Source: Leucogyrophana mollusca (taxonomy: Eukaryota > Basidiomycota > Agaricomycetes > Boletales). From it: a stretch of 64,000 nt of DNA. This document shows positions 43,571 through 55,759 of the stretch, piece after piece; positions within the stretch are counted from its first letter, which is position 1, and each line of letters begins with the position of its first letter. The position numbers and the translations under genes were made by a program. The notes beneath the pieces were generated by a model, which did not search any database, was not told where the DNA came from, and saw only the letters and a program-made list of their open reading frames with translations. Where the stretch lies: assembly GCA_021014945.1 (NCBI GenBank), contig MU266384.1, positions 1-64,000 on the forward strand, written 5' to 3'.

Positions 43571-45776
43571 ATGGCAGGCACGACGACGGCGCCCGCCACC
43601 TTCCCTGACCTCCGCCGCCGCTCGGCCCGCCTGCACCCCGACGACGAGCTCACCCCACGTGCCCTCCGCGCTTTGAAGCGACACAGACTCTCGCTCGACA
43701 TCGACCCGCTGCCGTCTCCCCCAAAGCGCCGCAAGGAGAACTCCGTCCTGCGCAATCCAAGGCCCAAGGTCAGTTCTTTCCCAAGGGCGGCGACCAGCGC
43801 TCACGGCGACGTCCAGCAGCCACAAAAGCGCCCGTCGCCCTCTGCCCCGTTGGCGCCCAAGCACTCGTCCACCCAACCCAAGTGCGTTGTCCAGTCTTTT
43901 GCGCTGATAGCTTATCCTTATCGCTTACCGCAGTGGCGCCACGTCCGCACCTCGCACCGACCCACGCCCACACGACAGCGACCCCTCGTCCGTTCCACTC
44001 TCGCCCCCGCTCATAATACAGCTCGAACCCGCCGTCGAGTTCATCCCCGCCGCATCTTCCCCCACACAACCAGAGCCACCCCACCTCGAACCCAGTACGC
44101 ACTTTGATCAGCCACAGTCCCTTCCATCCTCGCAACTGCCACAGCACGACCAACCACCCCACTTGTCCCCACTCTCCCTCTACCCCGATCCCCAACTCTC
44201 CCTCTCCCTCCCTCTCCACCTCCCAGATCCACCCCCGCTCGAACCCGCACAGGCAGCAGCAGCAGCCCGCGAAAGAGAGGTCAACATCTGGAAGCTCGCT
44301 TGTCAGGAGCGGGTCGACTACCTGTCAGTGTCCATCGCCTTATCTGTCGCTTTACTAACCTCACTATCCCCACCCAGACTAAGACGATATGGTGCGGAGA
44401 CAATCAAGGCACTCGTCGCCGCAGAGGCAGGGGGATATAACGAAATCCATATGACGAATTCAAGTATGTTGGGCGTTGAGCCTCGCTTCGGCATGTCCGA
44501 TGCGACGGAGGGCCTGGGTCCTATTTCGAATACCGAGGGCAGACACAACACCGACTTCAACGCATCCCAAGCACCACGGACCCGCTTCAGGCTCTACACC
44601 CCTGCAAGCTATACGTACGGCGTACCCTCAGAGCACGATGACGATGACGACGATGATCGCGAGGGAAGGGCCGCGGTAAGGGTGGACGAGGGCCCGGAGA
44701 TGGTCCCCGAAGATGGAGAAGACGATGACGAAGATGACGACGAGGATGATGAGGACTTTGAGGACTTTGACGCGGTGGCAGGTGAGGGGAGTGGGAATGG
44801 TCAAGGGCAAAGGGCGGCAGAGGAGAGGGGGGAGGATCACGCACACATACGCGGCACTCCACGCACAATGATGATGGATGTCGGTATCAGTGCCACACCG
44901 TTTACGTTTAGCATGGATCTGGACTTGGGCGTGTCTCCTTCGCCTTCGCCCTCACCGCCACCGCCACCATCAGCTGCCTCGGTGTTACCATTATCAACGT
45001 TCTCGACGTCACCACCAAACGAAACGCTGGCATCACCTCTACCGTTTTCTCCGTACACCCCTTCCACAAACCCGACCACACCCCCACCTGCTTCCTACGC
45101 CATGCCGCCCTCCCCCACCCCTTCGACACCGCCTTCCCCTTCACCCCCCTCACGCTTCGTCCCACATCTACCCTCAACACCACCCCACCAACCCCGTCTC
45201 CCTCCCCTCTCCTCCCTGCACGTCCCACTCCTCTCCGAGCCTCCCCGCGCTTTCATGGGGCGCGGGACACCGCCCGATCGAAGAAGGCTCGGAGAGTGGG
45301 GCGGGTTCAAGTTCGTTACAGGGGTCGGGAGGGGACTTTTTTCGAGCCCCGGAGGGACCTCATATTTCCCACAGCCCCTCTCGGACTCACCTATACACCT
45401 TCACCCGCCCCTGGAACCACACCCCCACGCGCAAGCACCCCTGATCCCAGATCCACCCCCGCCCGTAACGCACGCGGGCGAGTGGACGTCCTTTCTGTAC
45501 GCGATGCTCGAAGGGGACGCACCGGGCGTCGACATGAGCGGGACCTCACCCGGCGCTGGTCCGGGTGTCGGCGGCGGCGCGGGTGTGAGCGGAGGCGCGG
45601 ACGTGGGTGCGGGTGCGGATGTGAGTATGGGGTGGTACGAGCTCGGGGTTGGGGCTGAGCCTCTTGGAGCGGGCGGCATGGGCGTAGGTGTGGGCGCGGC
45701 TGTGGGAGGGGTCGGGGTGCTGGGAAGAGGAGGCGTGGAGGAGGAGTCGAGTACGCTGCGGTTCGCACTTGGGTGA
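43571..45776 (+). CDS. Disordered, probably nuclear protein of unknown function
   Basis: Three exons close in phase: 43571-43881, 43934-44323, 44378-45776, giving about 699 residues. A further frame-neutral 51-nt intron inside exon 1 (GTCAGT at about 43769 to CAGCAG) is possible. The N-terminus has LRRRSARL and a basic SPPKRRKEN, a likely nuclear signal. A short helical piece EREVNIWKLACQERVDYLLR then RYGAETIKALVAAE looks like the only folded part. The rest is an Asp/Glu run (EDGEDDDEDDDEDDEDFEDF), a long Pro/Ser tract and a Gly/Val-rich C-terminus. A weakly supported reading frame in low-complexity DNA could mislead, but the intron in the conserved-looking helical segment (TTTACTAAC, CCCAG) argues for a real gene. 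Confidence 0.7.
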
Positions 45777-46539
45777 GCGGTGAGTGGCGGGATATAGCAC
45801 CCGCGCGAGGACGCACGTCGCATTATATCCCACTCGAGGTTCACCGCACGCCACACCACACTTCACCACACCACACCGCATATCATATCGCACCACACAG
45901 ACGAGAGAACGGGGAGCTATCCGCTAATAGTGTTCACTCACCGCCGGTGCCGGCCATAAACGCACGCACCGGTACCCATGCACACATGGGCCAACAGTAC
46001 TAACTTATCCACCCAACCGCGTGCTATCGATATCTTAGCTGCCACAGGGCAGTATGTTATTCCCCCACCTGGTCACGTACAGTATGTCAATCCCCCCCCT
46101 CATACATTCATTTTGTAGCGATACTACATCTATATATATACCACAAATCTGGAATCTGGAATTTGGGTTTTGCATTTTATGTGTATGTGTGTGCATGTGC
46201 GACGTCATTTAATTATGTGGTGGGTTGTTCTGAGCGAATTCGACGAAATTGGGAGCTGGGCGGTGCCGCAGTGGGGCTGAGAAGGATGGTAAAGTTGTTC
46301 CTACACGTGCGGAAACATCTCGTTGATCAAGATTCGGTTCTTAAGCTCTTTCAAGAACTGATGGAAGACATGTCATATTCATCATGATGCTCATCAAGTG
46401 GCTCGCTGGCTTCCGAGTCTCGCTATCATCTACAGCAACTGCCTTCAAACGTCGTCAGTGCCGGTGGCAGCGCCAACTGAAGGTAGTGTAGCACATGGTA
46501 GTAAAGTACAAGTTACATTTGCGAAAAGCCAGCATTCCC
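45777..46539. other. Convergent intergenic region
   Basis: 3' flanks of the disordered-protein gene and the iminopeptidase. Contains a CACCACACC-rich stretch (45848-45900) and an ATATATATA run (46131-46140). No gene supported. Confidence 0.5.
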
Positions 46540-48539
46540 TTATAAATCTGCCATCTTATCGGCAGCCTCGACAAGCAATTTCTCGATACCGGGCTCACGA
46601 GAGGAGTGGCCGGCATCGGGAACGATGTGGAGGGTTATCTCGGGCCACACTTTCTTCAGCGCATGCGCCGTAGTAGCCTGGTCGACAGAACGACACACGA
46701 TGAACATTGAACAAAAGTACGGAAATGCTCGACTTACGGGGCACACGACATCATACCGGCCTTGGACAACGATAGTGGGGATGTGTCGGCTAGAAAAATA
46801 TTTCAGTGACGGGTCGTTTTGACGGGCTGAAGATGTACATCTTGTCAATCTCTTGTTTCTCGAGGAGTTGCCCGTCACGCATGAACCCCTGTCAACACAG
46901 GCGATTTACTGTGTGGGCTTCGGTGTCACGAGGATGGACCAACGTACCTCGTTGACAAAATAGTGGTTCTCGATCCTCGCGAATGCACTGAGGGGGGCAA
47001 CGAAGTCAGTCAGAAGGCAGAGAGTGATGGGTGCTTAAGCAGGCCACTGACTTTGCAAAATCATCCTTCTCAGCCTGTGCCACAGCCTCTGCACTCACAT
47101 GGAGCCTCGAGGTCGACATCCTACACAATAAATTGTTGGTATACAAAGCCAAGAAAGGGCAGCGATATAGACACACTCCCACTTGGCCCACGCTTTTGCG
47201 GCAATGATTCGCGTCGTGTCGTCTACCGCATTTAGTTGAGCGTGATACGCCAGCACCATATCGTGCCTCTCCTGCTCGGGAATGGGCGCGATATACTCTT
47301 CCCTATCGGGTTCAGAGTAAAATGGGACCGGGAGAGGTGAGGGGATGGGGACGAGTTAGCTGCGCCACTGTATCCACGACCGGGCACTGACCATGCCTCA
47401 GGGAACAAATGGGACGCTCCGTCCTGATAGAAAAAGTGAAGTTCACTGTGGTTGTACGCGGAGATCAAGCAATGATAAGCTATACACGGGCTTCCAAGCT
47501 AACCTCTTTCGCAGAGTGAATATACCCCTATCAACATAAAAACGTCAAAACGAAGGGCATATGAGAAACGAGACAAGCAATACTCACCGCATAACAAGAC
47601 TTTTTACACGGCCCGGGTGTGTCTACCTCACACATCGCAGCGGAGAAATACGTGAGTATAACTTGACGTAGACGCAAGTACAAACCTGAGCATAAGCTAA
47701 AGAAAGCGTCGAGCCCTGATTTTCACAAGCACCATCAGTAACTTTGGCAAGAGCACTTCGCCTGATGAAAATGGCCAGAACGCACCCAAGAGCCTCCGAA
47801 TACGTGCCAGTTTTCGACATTGAGCTTCTTTCGGAGCTTCTCGATGTCTTCTACGAGGTCCCAAGTGGTGTTATCCTCCAGACATGCGCTCCTGTGCCAG
47901 AATTTGGCAAACGGCCTATGCATGTTCTTGGAGACGATCGACTTACGGTGTGGATTTTCCTGCCCCCCTCTGATCAAAAAGTACAATCTGTCGTGTGATA
48001 GGTGTTTGATGGTGAGTAACGCACGAGCCTCTACACACGGACCTTGTACTTCTTGGGATCGAAGAATCCCCGGTCTTTAGCATCTACACCCCCTCCAGGT
48101 CCACCTATAAATCGAACAGCAGTCGACTTTGGACTACATTTGCCAAATCACTCAGTATCTTACCGTGCAGAAAGACGACTGAGTAAAACATCATGAGTCA
48201 AATCCTTGCTCGTCAAGCGAGAAGCAGTGCATGCTTACCTGGCGAGCCATCTTTGTTCCCGCTCACTTCATAGCTTGATCGCCATCGAATCAGGTTCTGT
48301 AGGCTGCTGACGAGTTATCCGCGGGGTGAGACGTACTAGAGGGAGTGGACTGTCGAGACCTCCAGCCTACCAACTTCATATGGCTCGATAGCAGGATACA
48401 TCTTCGATAGAACTGCGCTTGTGCTCTGAGAACGGGGAGTAAATCTGCGTGCTACTGGTCGCTGGGACGATAAGCTGAAGCCCAAGCGGGTCAGCTGAGA
48501 TCCCCTGCAAGACCGCCTCGCGATTCCGATCAACATCAT
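46540..48539 (-). CDS. Prolyl iminopeptidase (alpha/beta hydrolase, S33 family)
   Basis: Removes N-terminal proline from peptides. Blocks in order: YPAIEPYEVGRLEVS, YYEVSGNKDGSPVVFLHGGP (the HGGPG oxyanion loop), YKIVLFDQRGAGKSTP, LEDNTTWDLVEDIEKLRKKL, VFGGSW-GSTLSLAYAQ (nucleophile Ser), THPGRVKSLVMRGIF, DEYIAPIPEQERHDMVLAYH, and the end HIPTIVVQGRYDVVCP (catalytic Asp) with VPDAGHSS (catalytic His). At least thirteen exons; those checked close in phase: 48539-48337, 48273-48239, 48178-48164 (15 nt), 48104-48043, 47987-47947, 47891-47786, 47715-47686, 47622-47588 and onward to TAA at 46542-46540. The first ATG gives an Arg/Ser-rich leader of about 46 residues that looks mitochondrial; the internal MYPAIEP would give a cytosolic form. 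Confidence 0.9.
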
Positions 48540-48666
48540 ACCAAGTTGGCTGTTTCTAACTCCGCGATTACACTCAGGTTAAAGCGAACAAGATGAGTTT
48601 AAGCGAGGTTTTGAAGGCTCGAGGCCGCAAGTTGCAGTTTGTCCCGGTTCTGAACTACTCTCAGCA
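48540..48666. promoter_or_regulatory. Short bidirectional promoter between iminopeptidase and Sec14-like gene
   Basis: Only 127 bases separate the two start codons, which point away from each other. Both 5' UTRs and promoters must fit here or overlap the genes. A second plus-strand ATG at 48593 opens a different frame upstream of 48667. Confidence 0.6.
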
Positions 48667-49862
48667 ATGTCACCCGTCTATGAGCCTCTCCCTGTCCCCG
48701 AGCGCCTGGACGCAGCACCTCCAGGAGAGCTCTCGGACAAGGAGTCAACATTGCTCGACAAGGTGCTTGCACACTTTTCTGCGGAAGATTACGCTTTAGA
48801 TGGGGAGCTGAAGGAGGAGGAGAAAATGTGGCTTGTATGTATGTTCCATCCCCTTCGCCTACCACCTGCCATTAACAGCGAATGACTTCCAGTCGTATGA
48901 GTGCATGCTTCGGTACGTACATGATCCACTCGGCGCGGTATTGCGACAGATACGAACGGCAAGTAGGTATTTACGCGCTACGAAGTGGGACGCGAACGAA
49001 GCTATCAAGCGCCTGGAAGGCACGCTCCAGTGGAGGCGTGAATTTGGTCTCTATGACCTCGTTACTGCGGAGCTCGTGGAACCTGAGGTGTGCTCACTTC
49101 CACCCGAGTGTCTTCGCAGCGGCGCTCAAAGGCAGCATTCCTTTTAATTTATATCTTACCTTCAGGCAGTGACTGGCAAGGAGTTTCTGTTCGGGTATGA
49201 TAGGTGTGGCCGACCAGCACAGTACATGTGCCCAAGCAAGCAAAATACCGAAGAGGGACCCCGGCAGATCCAATATACCGTTTGGATGCTTGAACGCGCA
49301 ATCGACATGATGGGCCCTGGCGTGGAGTAAGCATATCGTTTATCCATTTTACATTCCCGCCTCAAAAATTCATCCCAGGACACTCGCTTTGATGATTAAT
49401 TATGCCGACAAAGCCAAAAATCCTTCCTTCAGCACGGCTCGCACAGTGCTTAACATCCTACAGACACATTACCCCGAGCGGCTTGGGCTCGCACTCATTC
49501 TGAACGTTCCATGGATGCTACAGGCATTTTACAAGCTCATCACTCCGTTTATCGACCCGATCACGCGAGCGAAGATGCGCTTCAATCCTGTGTCAACTGA
49601 GGATGGAATGTATTCTACGTCTGCAGCTGCGTCAGGGACGGATGAAGAAAAGGCACAGGAGCGAATCTTCGAGCCCACGCAGCTGGTGAAGCAATGGTGG
49701 GGTGGTGCAATGGAGTACGAGTATGACCATGCCCAATATTGGCCGAAGTTAGTGGCGTTGTGTGAGGATCGGAAGAACAAGATGACGGAGGCTTGGAGAA
49801 AGCTAGGCGGAAAGGTTGGACAGAGAGAGTGGGATTTCAAGAAGATGTTGGAGGAGAATTGA
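48667..49862 (+). CDS. Sec14-like CRAL-TRIO lipid-transfer protein
   Basis: Binds and exchanges phospholipids or related lipids between membranes. Five exons close in phase: 48667-48834, 48893-48912 (20 nt), 48967-49087, 49166-49326, 49379-49862; 317 residues. The CRAL-TRIO N-terminal helices are recognisable in SYECMLRYLRATKWDANEAI then LEGTLQWRREFGL. The lipid-binding domain has LFGYDRCGRPAQYMCPSKQN, VWMLERAIDMM, and TLALMINYADKAKNPSFSTA. It continues TARTVLNILQTHYPERLGLA and the gate region VPWMLQAFYKLITPFIDP. The C-terminal 90 residues are acidic then basic (WGGAMEYEYDHAQYWPKL). The intron at 48913-48966 was placed because it restores LRYLRATKWD. Intact. Confidence 0.92.
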
Positions 49863-50289
49863 CCAGGTGTCAACTTCGGTGGATTAGATTAGAAGACTCC
49901 TATCATTGACGGGTGTGCAGTGACTATCAATGCATAATATTGGGACAACCACGGTCACGGTACACCATTATCATCATGTCAATACGCCAACCCGGCCAAC
50001 AGAGACAACAAGATTGTAAATATCACTAGTAGTACGGCTGTGTATCATATGTATTGTACCTGAAAAGAAATTACAGTAAAGCGACGAGATTACTCTGGGG
50101 CGTATGTGCATATGAACTACATGGGAGATATATCACCTGAAATATGCCAAGAAATAAAGGAAGCTGATGTCTGAAGTGTGTAATTGCGAAAAACAGAACC
50201 GACAGCGAGGGTGAAAGCGCGAAGCAACATCAAAACGAAACAAACACGATGAATGAAATGAAAGTACAAAACGGAACCCACATCCTGCA
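49863..50289. other. Convergent intergenic region
   Basis: 3' flanks of the Sec14-like gene and the GATA factor. No gene, repeat or RNA seen. Confidence 0.5.
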
Positions 50290-53200
50290 TTAGGCGGGCG
50301 ATGCTCCACTCGAAGCAGACACGGAGTGCGATGTTCGCATGAATGACTGCGGTCCTGTCCATGGGAGTTGCGTATTGGGATGTTGGTGTGCAGGTGAGGA
50401 TGGAGCTGGAGGCGGCTGGCGGGGCTGATGCGGTGGATACTGTGGCTGCTGATCTCCATCTGGGCCCGTTGGCCCTATTCCCATAATCTGGAACGACCCC
50501 TGATGCACCATGCCCATGCCCATGCCCATCATGGCCTCGCCCCCACCTCCGCCTCCACGCGCCGCTTTCTCACCCTCTGCAGCCCTCGCAGATGCCCGTA
50601 GCATCTCCATGTCGATGCGTGCAGCATGCGCGTTCCCATCTGCTGCCAGGGCCTTCTCGCGCTTGCGTACGAGTTTCGCATAGTCTGCATGGATGAGTGT
50701 GCAGTCAGTTTATCATACACGTAGAACAAGCAAAACAACAGAGGAATAGTGACTGACGCAAGCCACATGCATTACACAGCGTCCGCGCCCCATCTGGACC
50801 CCTCCTCCACTCAGGCGTCTCGCGGATATTGCATGAATGGCACTTTCCCGGGGGGGTTGCCCGCTGGCCGGACAAATCGATGCAATTAAAGGTCAGCTCT
50901 GCCTGCCACGGTGCCACGCAGGGAAGGCACACGAGAAAACACGACTCACGCTCCTCTTGCGATACTTGCTCTTTCCCGCATTGCCGCCCCCGTTCCCGTT
51001 CAACCCACCGCCGCCAGGCCCGGAAGCGGTGACATTATTGGAAGAGCCTGTGCCCGAACCAGGGCCACTGCCGCCTGAAGCGGCAGCAGCAGCCAAGCTT
51101 GTCGTTAAGGCCCGTTTCGTGCGAATAATTTCCATGTCTTTCAGTGCGGCCGGGTCATATGGCGACGAGTTAGAACGCTTGCTGTCCACGGCGTCGGAAG
51201 CTTCTTCCTCCCAGGGCCGCTTTGGGGCGCGATGGTCGTGGTCGTCGACGTCCATTGGCTGTGCGGCGTGTGGTTGGACTTGAGATTGGGCTTGGATTAA
51301 GGGTGTGTGGGGCTGTGGGGCCTGGGATGGCGGGTGGGATAAGGAGCGTCCATCCCTGAGAAGTTCAAGTAGCCGTACGACCTCCGCTGCGTGATGCGTC
51401 ATCTCCGCAAGCTCGGTCGGCGTCGGCTGAACATGTGGAAGCGAACTTTGCAGATGCGCTATCAGGAATAAGTGAGAAAGGTGTTCACGTCGGTTGTTAC
51501 GGGAATAGAAAATCAAGGGGGGAGCAAAAAGGTGACACCGCGAACAAGTAGAATGAAAATGGCGGACACCTCGTGGCATATAGATCGGAAGTGATATGGA
51601 CGAAGTTCGACTATGAATGCGGTGATAGGGGTACGGCACCTAATGCCCTCTCGATATTAAGTGCTTCCAAACGGCACAAGTGACCCCCGCAATCCAGCAG
51701 GCAGCACATTACTGCTAGCGACTGGGCTCACTCCTATACCAAACAAGACAGACCACCATGCAATTTATAGCCCCGAAACCAAAGCATCACGCAAAAACAT
51801 GGGTGATCAGACGTACCGTATCGATTTGCAAAATCATACAGCGCTGTACAGTGCTTGACGACCTAAAAAAACGAAAAACACGAGGTCAGCGATGACTTTT
51901 ATGCCAAGTTACGGGACCGAATGGTCACGCGAAGTGTTGGGATCAGAATTCTTCGAATGAGTGATCATATCACCACTCGAAGTGGCGGGACAAAATGGTG
52001 AAGCCGAGTTTTAGGACCGATATAGCAGGTTGAAAGAGACTACATAGCTTGGCGTCACAGACCACCCTGGAGGGTGGACCGGGACATGCATGCGTCTCGC
52101 CACGTAAGCAAGATGCGCGCGAGCTTCGACTCGGCACTCGGATAGCACTCGAATCAAAGAACGGCGTGAACTCCTTCGGTTGTCGAGTCAAAATCTAATC
52201 TCACAGCGCCCGCTTCATGCTCAAAAATGGGCATCTACACCATCTGCAAACCGGAATCGTGGAGACAAATGCCACCGAATGCCACAAGCGGAACCGAAGA
52301 AACATCCAAACCCAAACGGGACAAACTCTACTGACCTGTTGTATGATATCGTCCTTCCCCTTCTCCACTTTCGCCTCTGGATCGGGACGGTTTTGTAATG
52401 GTGCTTGTTGGTGCTGCGAGAGAAGGCTGTGCGACTGCGGTTGTGGGTGAGAGTGGTGTGGGTGAGATGGTTGATGTGGGTACGATTGGTGGGGCGGATG
52501 TGGATGCGAGGGGTGCGGGTGTGGATGTGGTTGCGGGTGCGAAAGTGACTGTGATTGCTTTTGCTGGTGCGGGTGCGACTGAGGGTCGTGCGAGTGCGAG
52601 TCATGCAAATGTGGAGGGGGATGAGGGTGCAACTGTGGGTTATGTGTGAGAGGCGGGGGTAATTGCGCAGTGTGAGCGTGAGGTTGAGCGTGAGCAGAGT
52701 ATCCGGGTGAATAGTGTGCTAAAGTCGGTTGGGTATGAACAGATTGCGAAGGGTGCCCAGCATGTTGGGAAGGAGGTGCAGCATGCTGATAAACAGGAGC
52801 AGTTTCTTCATATCGCTCTGCGTGGGGGTGCGCGGACCGCGGTTCGTGCGCTTCTTGCTGTTGCTGCTGATACCTTTCGTGTGGCTGTAGTTGCTGGGGT
52901 GGGTACCTTTCTTGCGATTGAGGCGGTTGGGGCGCGTCACTCTCTTGCCCTTGTGATTGCTGAGGTACGTATCTTTCTGATGCTTGCGATTGGTGCGTTG
53001 CATGCCTCTCGTGTACTTGTGGCTGTTGAGGTGCATACCTCTCACCAGGCGGGTGGGTGTGCCCATGCCGCGGGCGTTGCTCGGCCTGCGTAGGGGGCGG
53101 AGGCGCCGAAGGGTACGCATGGCGTGTTTCAGTCACCGGATATGCAGGACGGGCTTCTGTCGCAGGGTACATGGGGCGCCCACTTGAATACGCAGGCCGC

Positions 53201-54405
53201 GTGTCTGCAGCTGGATATGTAGGTCGCGTGTCTACAGCCGGGTACGTTGAACGGGCATCTACTGCCGGATATGCTGAACGGGTGTCAGCTCCTAGGGACG
53301 GAGGGCGTGCCTCCCCAGGAGAGTAGGCGGGCCGCGCGTCTGAAGCAGGGTAAGCAGATCGCGCCTCTGCTGGAGGGTATTGCCGCAGCTCGGCGGGATA
53401 TATGTACGCGCGTTGCGGTTCGCTCGGGGCCCTGGTGGCATCACTAGTACTAGGGACGAAGGGGGGCCTGGAGGGCTCGTGGGTCATTCTGATAGCCGTA
53501 GGGGTAAAGCTCTGTGAGCTACTGCCGGACCGTGGCCCTAATGTCCGGGCTTGGGGGTCATATGCCACAGTAGAACGGGCGTTCGCCTCATACTCCGTTC
53601 TTGGGTCATTTGGCCGCAAATTTCCAGGGTTTTGCTCATATGCAACGCGGGCATTATGATCAACCCCGGTACGCCCATTTTGGTCGAACCCCGCACGACT
53701 GTTCTCATATGCTGAGCGACCATTCTGTTCGTAGGAAGCGCGCCCATTTTGGTCATACGGCGTTCGGAGATCGGTAGAGCTTCCGCTCGAAATAAGTGTA
53801 GGTTTCAACTCTGTAGTAGCGGAATATCCGGTAGTGGGGCGCGAGTCGGTGGAGGGAGGCGGTCCGTGGTAACGTGACTCCGGGGCATTGGGGGCATGTC
53901 GCAAGTCGATCGATGGAGCGTAACGGGATTCTGCGGAGTGCTGTGGATAACGAGCCTCCGGTGATTGCGGGTGTTGACGGGTGGCAGCAGCAATGGAGGG
54001 TACATAATTGGTGGGTAAGCGGGTGTCGGGCCTTGTGGCTGAGGTAGGAGTCGTGTTAGTACTAGCGTGGTATTGCGAGTGGCGTGGATCTAGCGTAGTA
54101 GGGACGAGAGCGGTGGTTCGGCTAGCATTGGGTGGAGGAGGAGAGTATGGTGCATGGGATGCCGGGTAGGTCGAAGGGTACGAATACGAGAAAGAGTTAG
54201 GACTTGTAGTGCTGCTCGTTGGCTGGTCCTGTGGTACAAAGTCGGGGTACTGAGGGGCCTGTTCCGCTGGATGTTCATGTGCAGACGCTACGGGCGGCGG
54301 CCTATATTGGAAGTTAAGGTCCTTGAGGGAGGGCAAACGAAAGTCACTGGCAGAAGACGAGGGGGGAGGCTGGGGTGGATATCTCAAGTGGCCTTGAGAG
54401 GACAT
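50290..54405 (-). CDS. GATA-type zinc finger transcription factor with long low-complexity N-terminus
   Basis: Five exons close in phase: 54405-52336, 51639-51570, 51458-50950, 50863-50758, 50684-50290; about 1049 residues. The single zinc finger near the C-terminus reads CHSC-x18-CNAC ([17 protein letters not shown] inside), followed by the basic [12 protein letters not shown]. An 18-residue loop is the type found in fungal light-response and related GATA proteins; no PAS domain is seen, so a WC-2 identity is not supported. Before the finger: a helical [20 protein letters not shown] and a Gly/Ser tract. The 690-residue first exon is disordered, with tandem repeats (YPAxDARP-like; EQNGR-like; Gln-rich; His/Pro-rich). 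The 696-nt first intron is very long for this genome and may hide an unrecognised exon. Target genes unknown. Confidence 0.85.
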
Positions 54406-55759
54406 GTCCGAGTCGTTGTGAGTCGGTGCAGTGAATCTGCCAAAAACTGGATGAGATCGAAATCGTGTTCCCGATGTTGACGGATCTTGCTAAATCAAAA
54501 ATATGAAAATATGAAAAACAAATATGGGCGACGCAACCCAAAATACTGGCCCTTCAAAAACTCACCCAGAGCCTCCTTTCAAGGCTGGCTGGTACAAGAG
54601 AGCTCAGCGCGTTGGCAGCCCCTACTCGTACAATGAAGAGAATAAAAAAACGAGGCTACCTGAGGTGGAGGGTCTGCCTCCCTGCCGTTATCCCCCGAGA
54701 CGAACAGATGCAAAGGTCTATATGCGGTTAGATCTCATCGCCTTTTACATCGGAGATCCAACTGTGCACGTGTCGGATTCAGATCCAGCTGAGACGCCAC
54801 GCCACGCTCAATAGTTGCAGCTCAGCCGTGTTGTGCTTGTCGTGATACAGTACCGCTGACGATCGGAGCGACGGGGGCGGGAAGTGAAAGGTATAAGACT
54901 GAGGAAACTTTTAGGCTCGGGCGAGGTTCGCTTCGTTGGAGACAGACTCAATCTCGACAAAAGGAACCAGATTCCAAGTAGCGTGAGTGAGCTTCCTCAA
55001 ATCGGCGATCTGCCCCGATTACAGATTGGGCACATCGATCTCTCAATCATGAACAAAAGTCTTTCCACGATCCACCACGTCACACACCGTGGGTCAGATC
55101 TATAACAAGTCAACTAAAATGTAGCTGGCATCCGACGAACTTGTAATGGGCTCTGTTCGCTGGAGGCATAGCACACTCCATGGCGCTAGCAGAGCGATGC
55201 CTAAGAGCGGGGTGTGACGGCCGAGCAATGTCACGTGACTGTTGGTTTGTCATCGAGTGTGAGCATGTGTGGGGCAGACACTATGTCCCCAGCCTCTGGT
55301 TCATGATTATTTGCCGCTAACTGTATCGCCAGCAATAGTAATCATATTACAGTACTTACACCACCTGTGCACAAACGGCTGTACTTAGCTTGACATATTT
55401 CCGCGGACTAAGCGGTGGTAGTGTCTCAGCCTCTAATTCTAACACGACCAAACAAACGCCCGCCTCACGGCCACAGATCCATGTTTTGGGCTCCTACCCG
55501 ACCAGATATCCAAGACCACATACCTTGCCAGCGACGCCACTCACGATGACCGTCTAACCGGTTTCAGGCTATCCCATCTTCGCAATGCGCCGCTGTCGAT
55601 TCCGTTCTATCCGCGCTGAATTGGCTGGTGGTCTGTACTTCTAAATCTTGTGCCTACGAACTTCCGCAAACATTGCCTCACTTATTCCTATCTCTCTACT
55701 CATTCAGTCACCTCCTCTTGCTGTAATCTAGCCTTTATATTCTCGGCTCATTTTCCACC
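54406..55759. other. Divergent intergenic region between GATA factor and arrestin-like gene
   Basis: At 1.35 kb, the longest gene-to-gene gap in the core block. A 96-codon plus-strand frame (54524-54814) and a 73-codon one (54884-55105) are open but have no motif or splice support. It probably holds long 5' UTRs and regulatory DNA for both genes. Confidence 0.45.

Noticed and set aside
44587..45859. Long minus-strand frames rich in Arg/Pro/His opposite the disordered-protein gene
   Set aside because: Low-complexity, GC-rich DNA leaves several frames open; only the plus strand has a start, introns in phase and a terminal stop.
45848..45900. CACCACACC-type stretch as a telomere or CRISPR-like repeat
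   Set aside because: Irregular, short and without unique spacers; simple-sequence DNA in a eukaryotic genome.
50690..51640. GATA gene as a short protein starting at 51639
   Set aside because: The start there lacks an ATG and the exon joins in phase to the upstream 690-codon exon.
52398..53326. Plus-strand Gly/Ala/Val-rich frames opposite the GATA factor
   Set aside because: They arise from the antisense of the His/Pro/Gln repeats; no splice or motif support.
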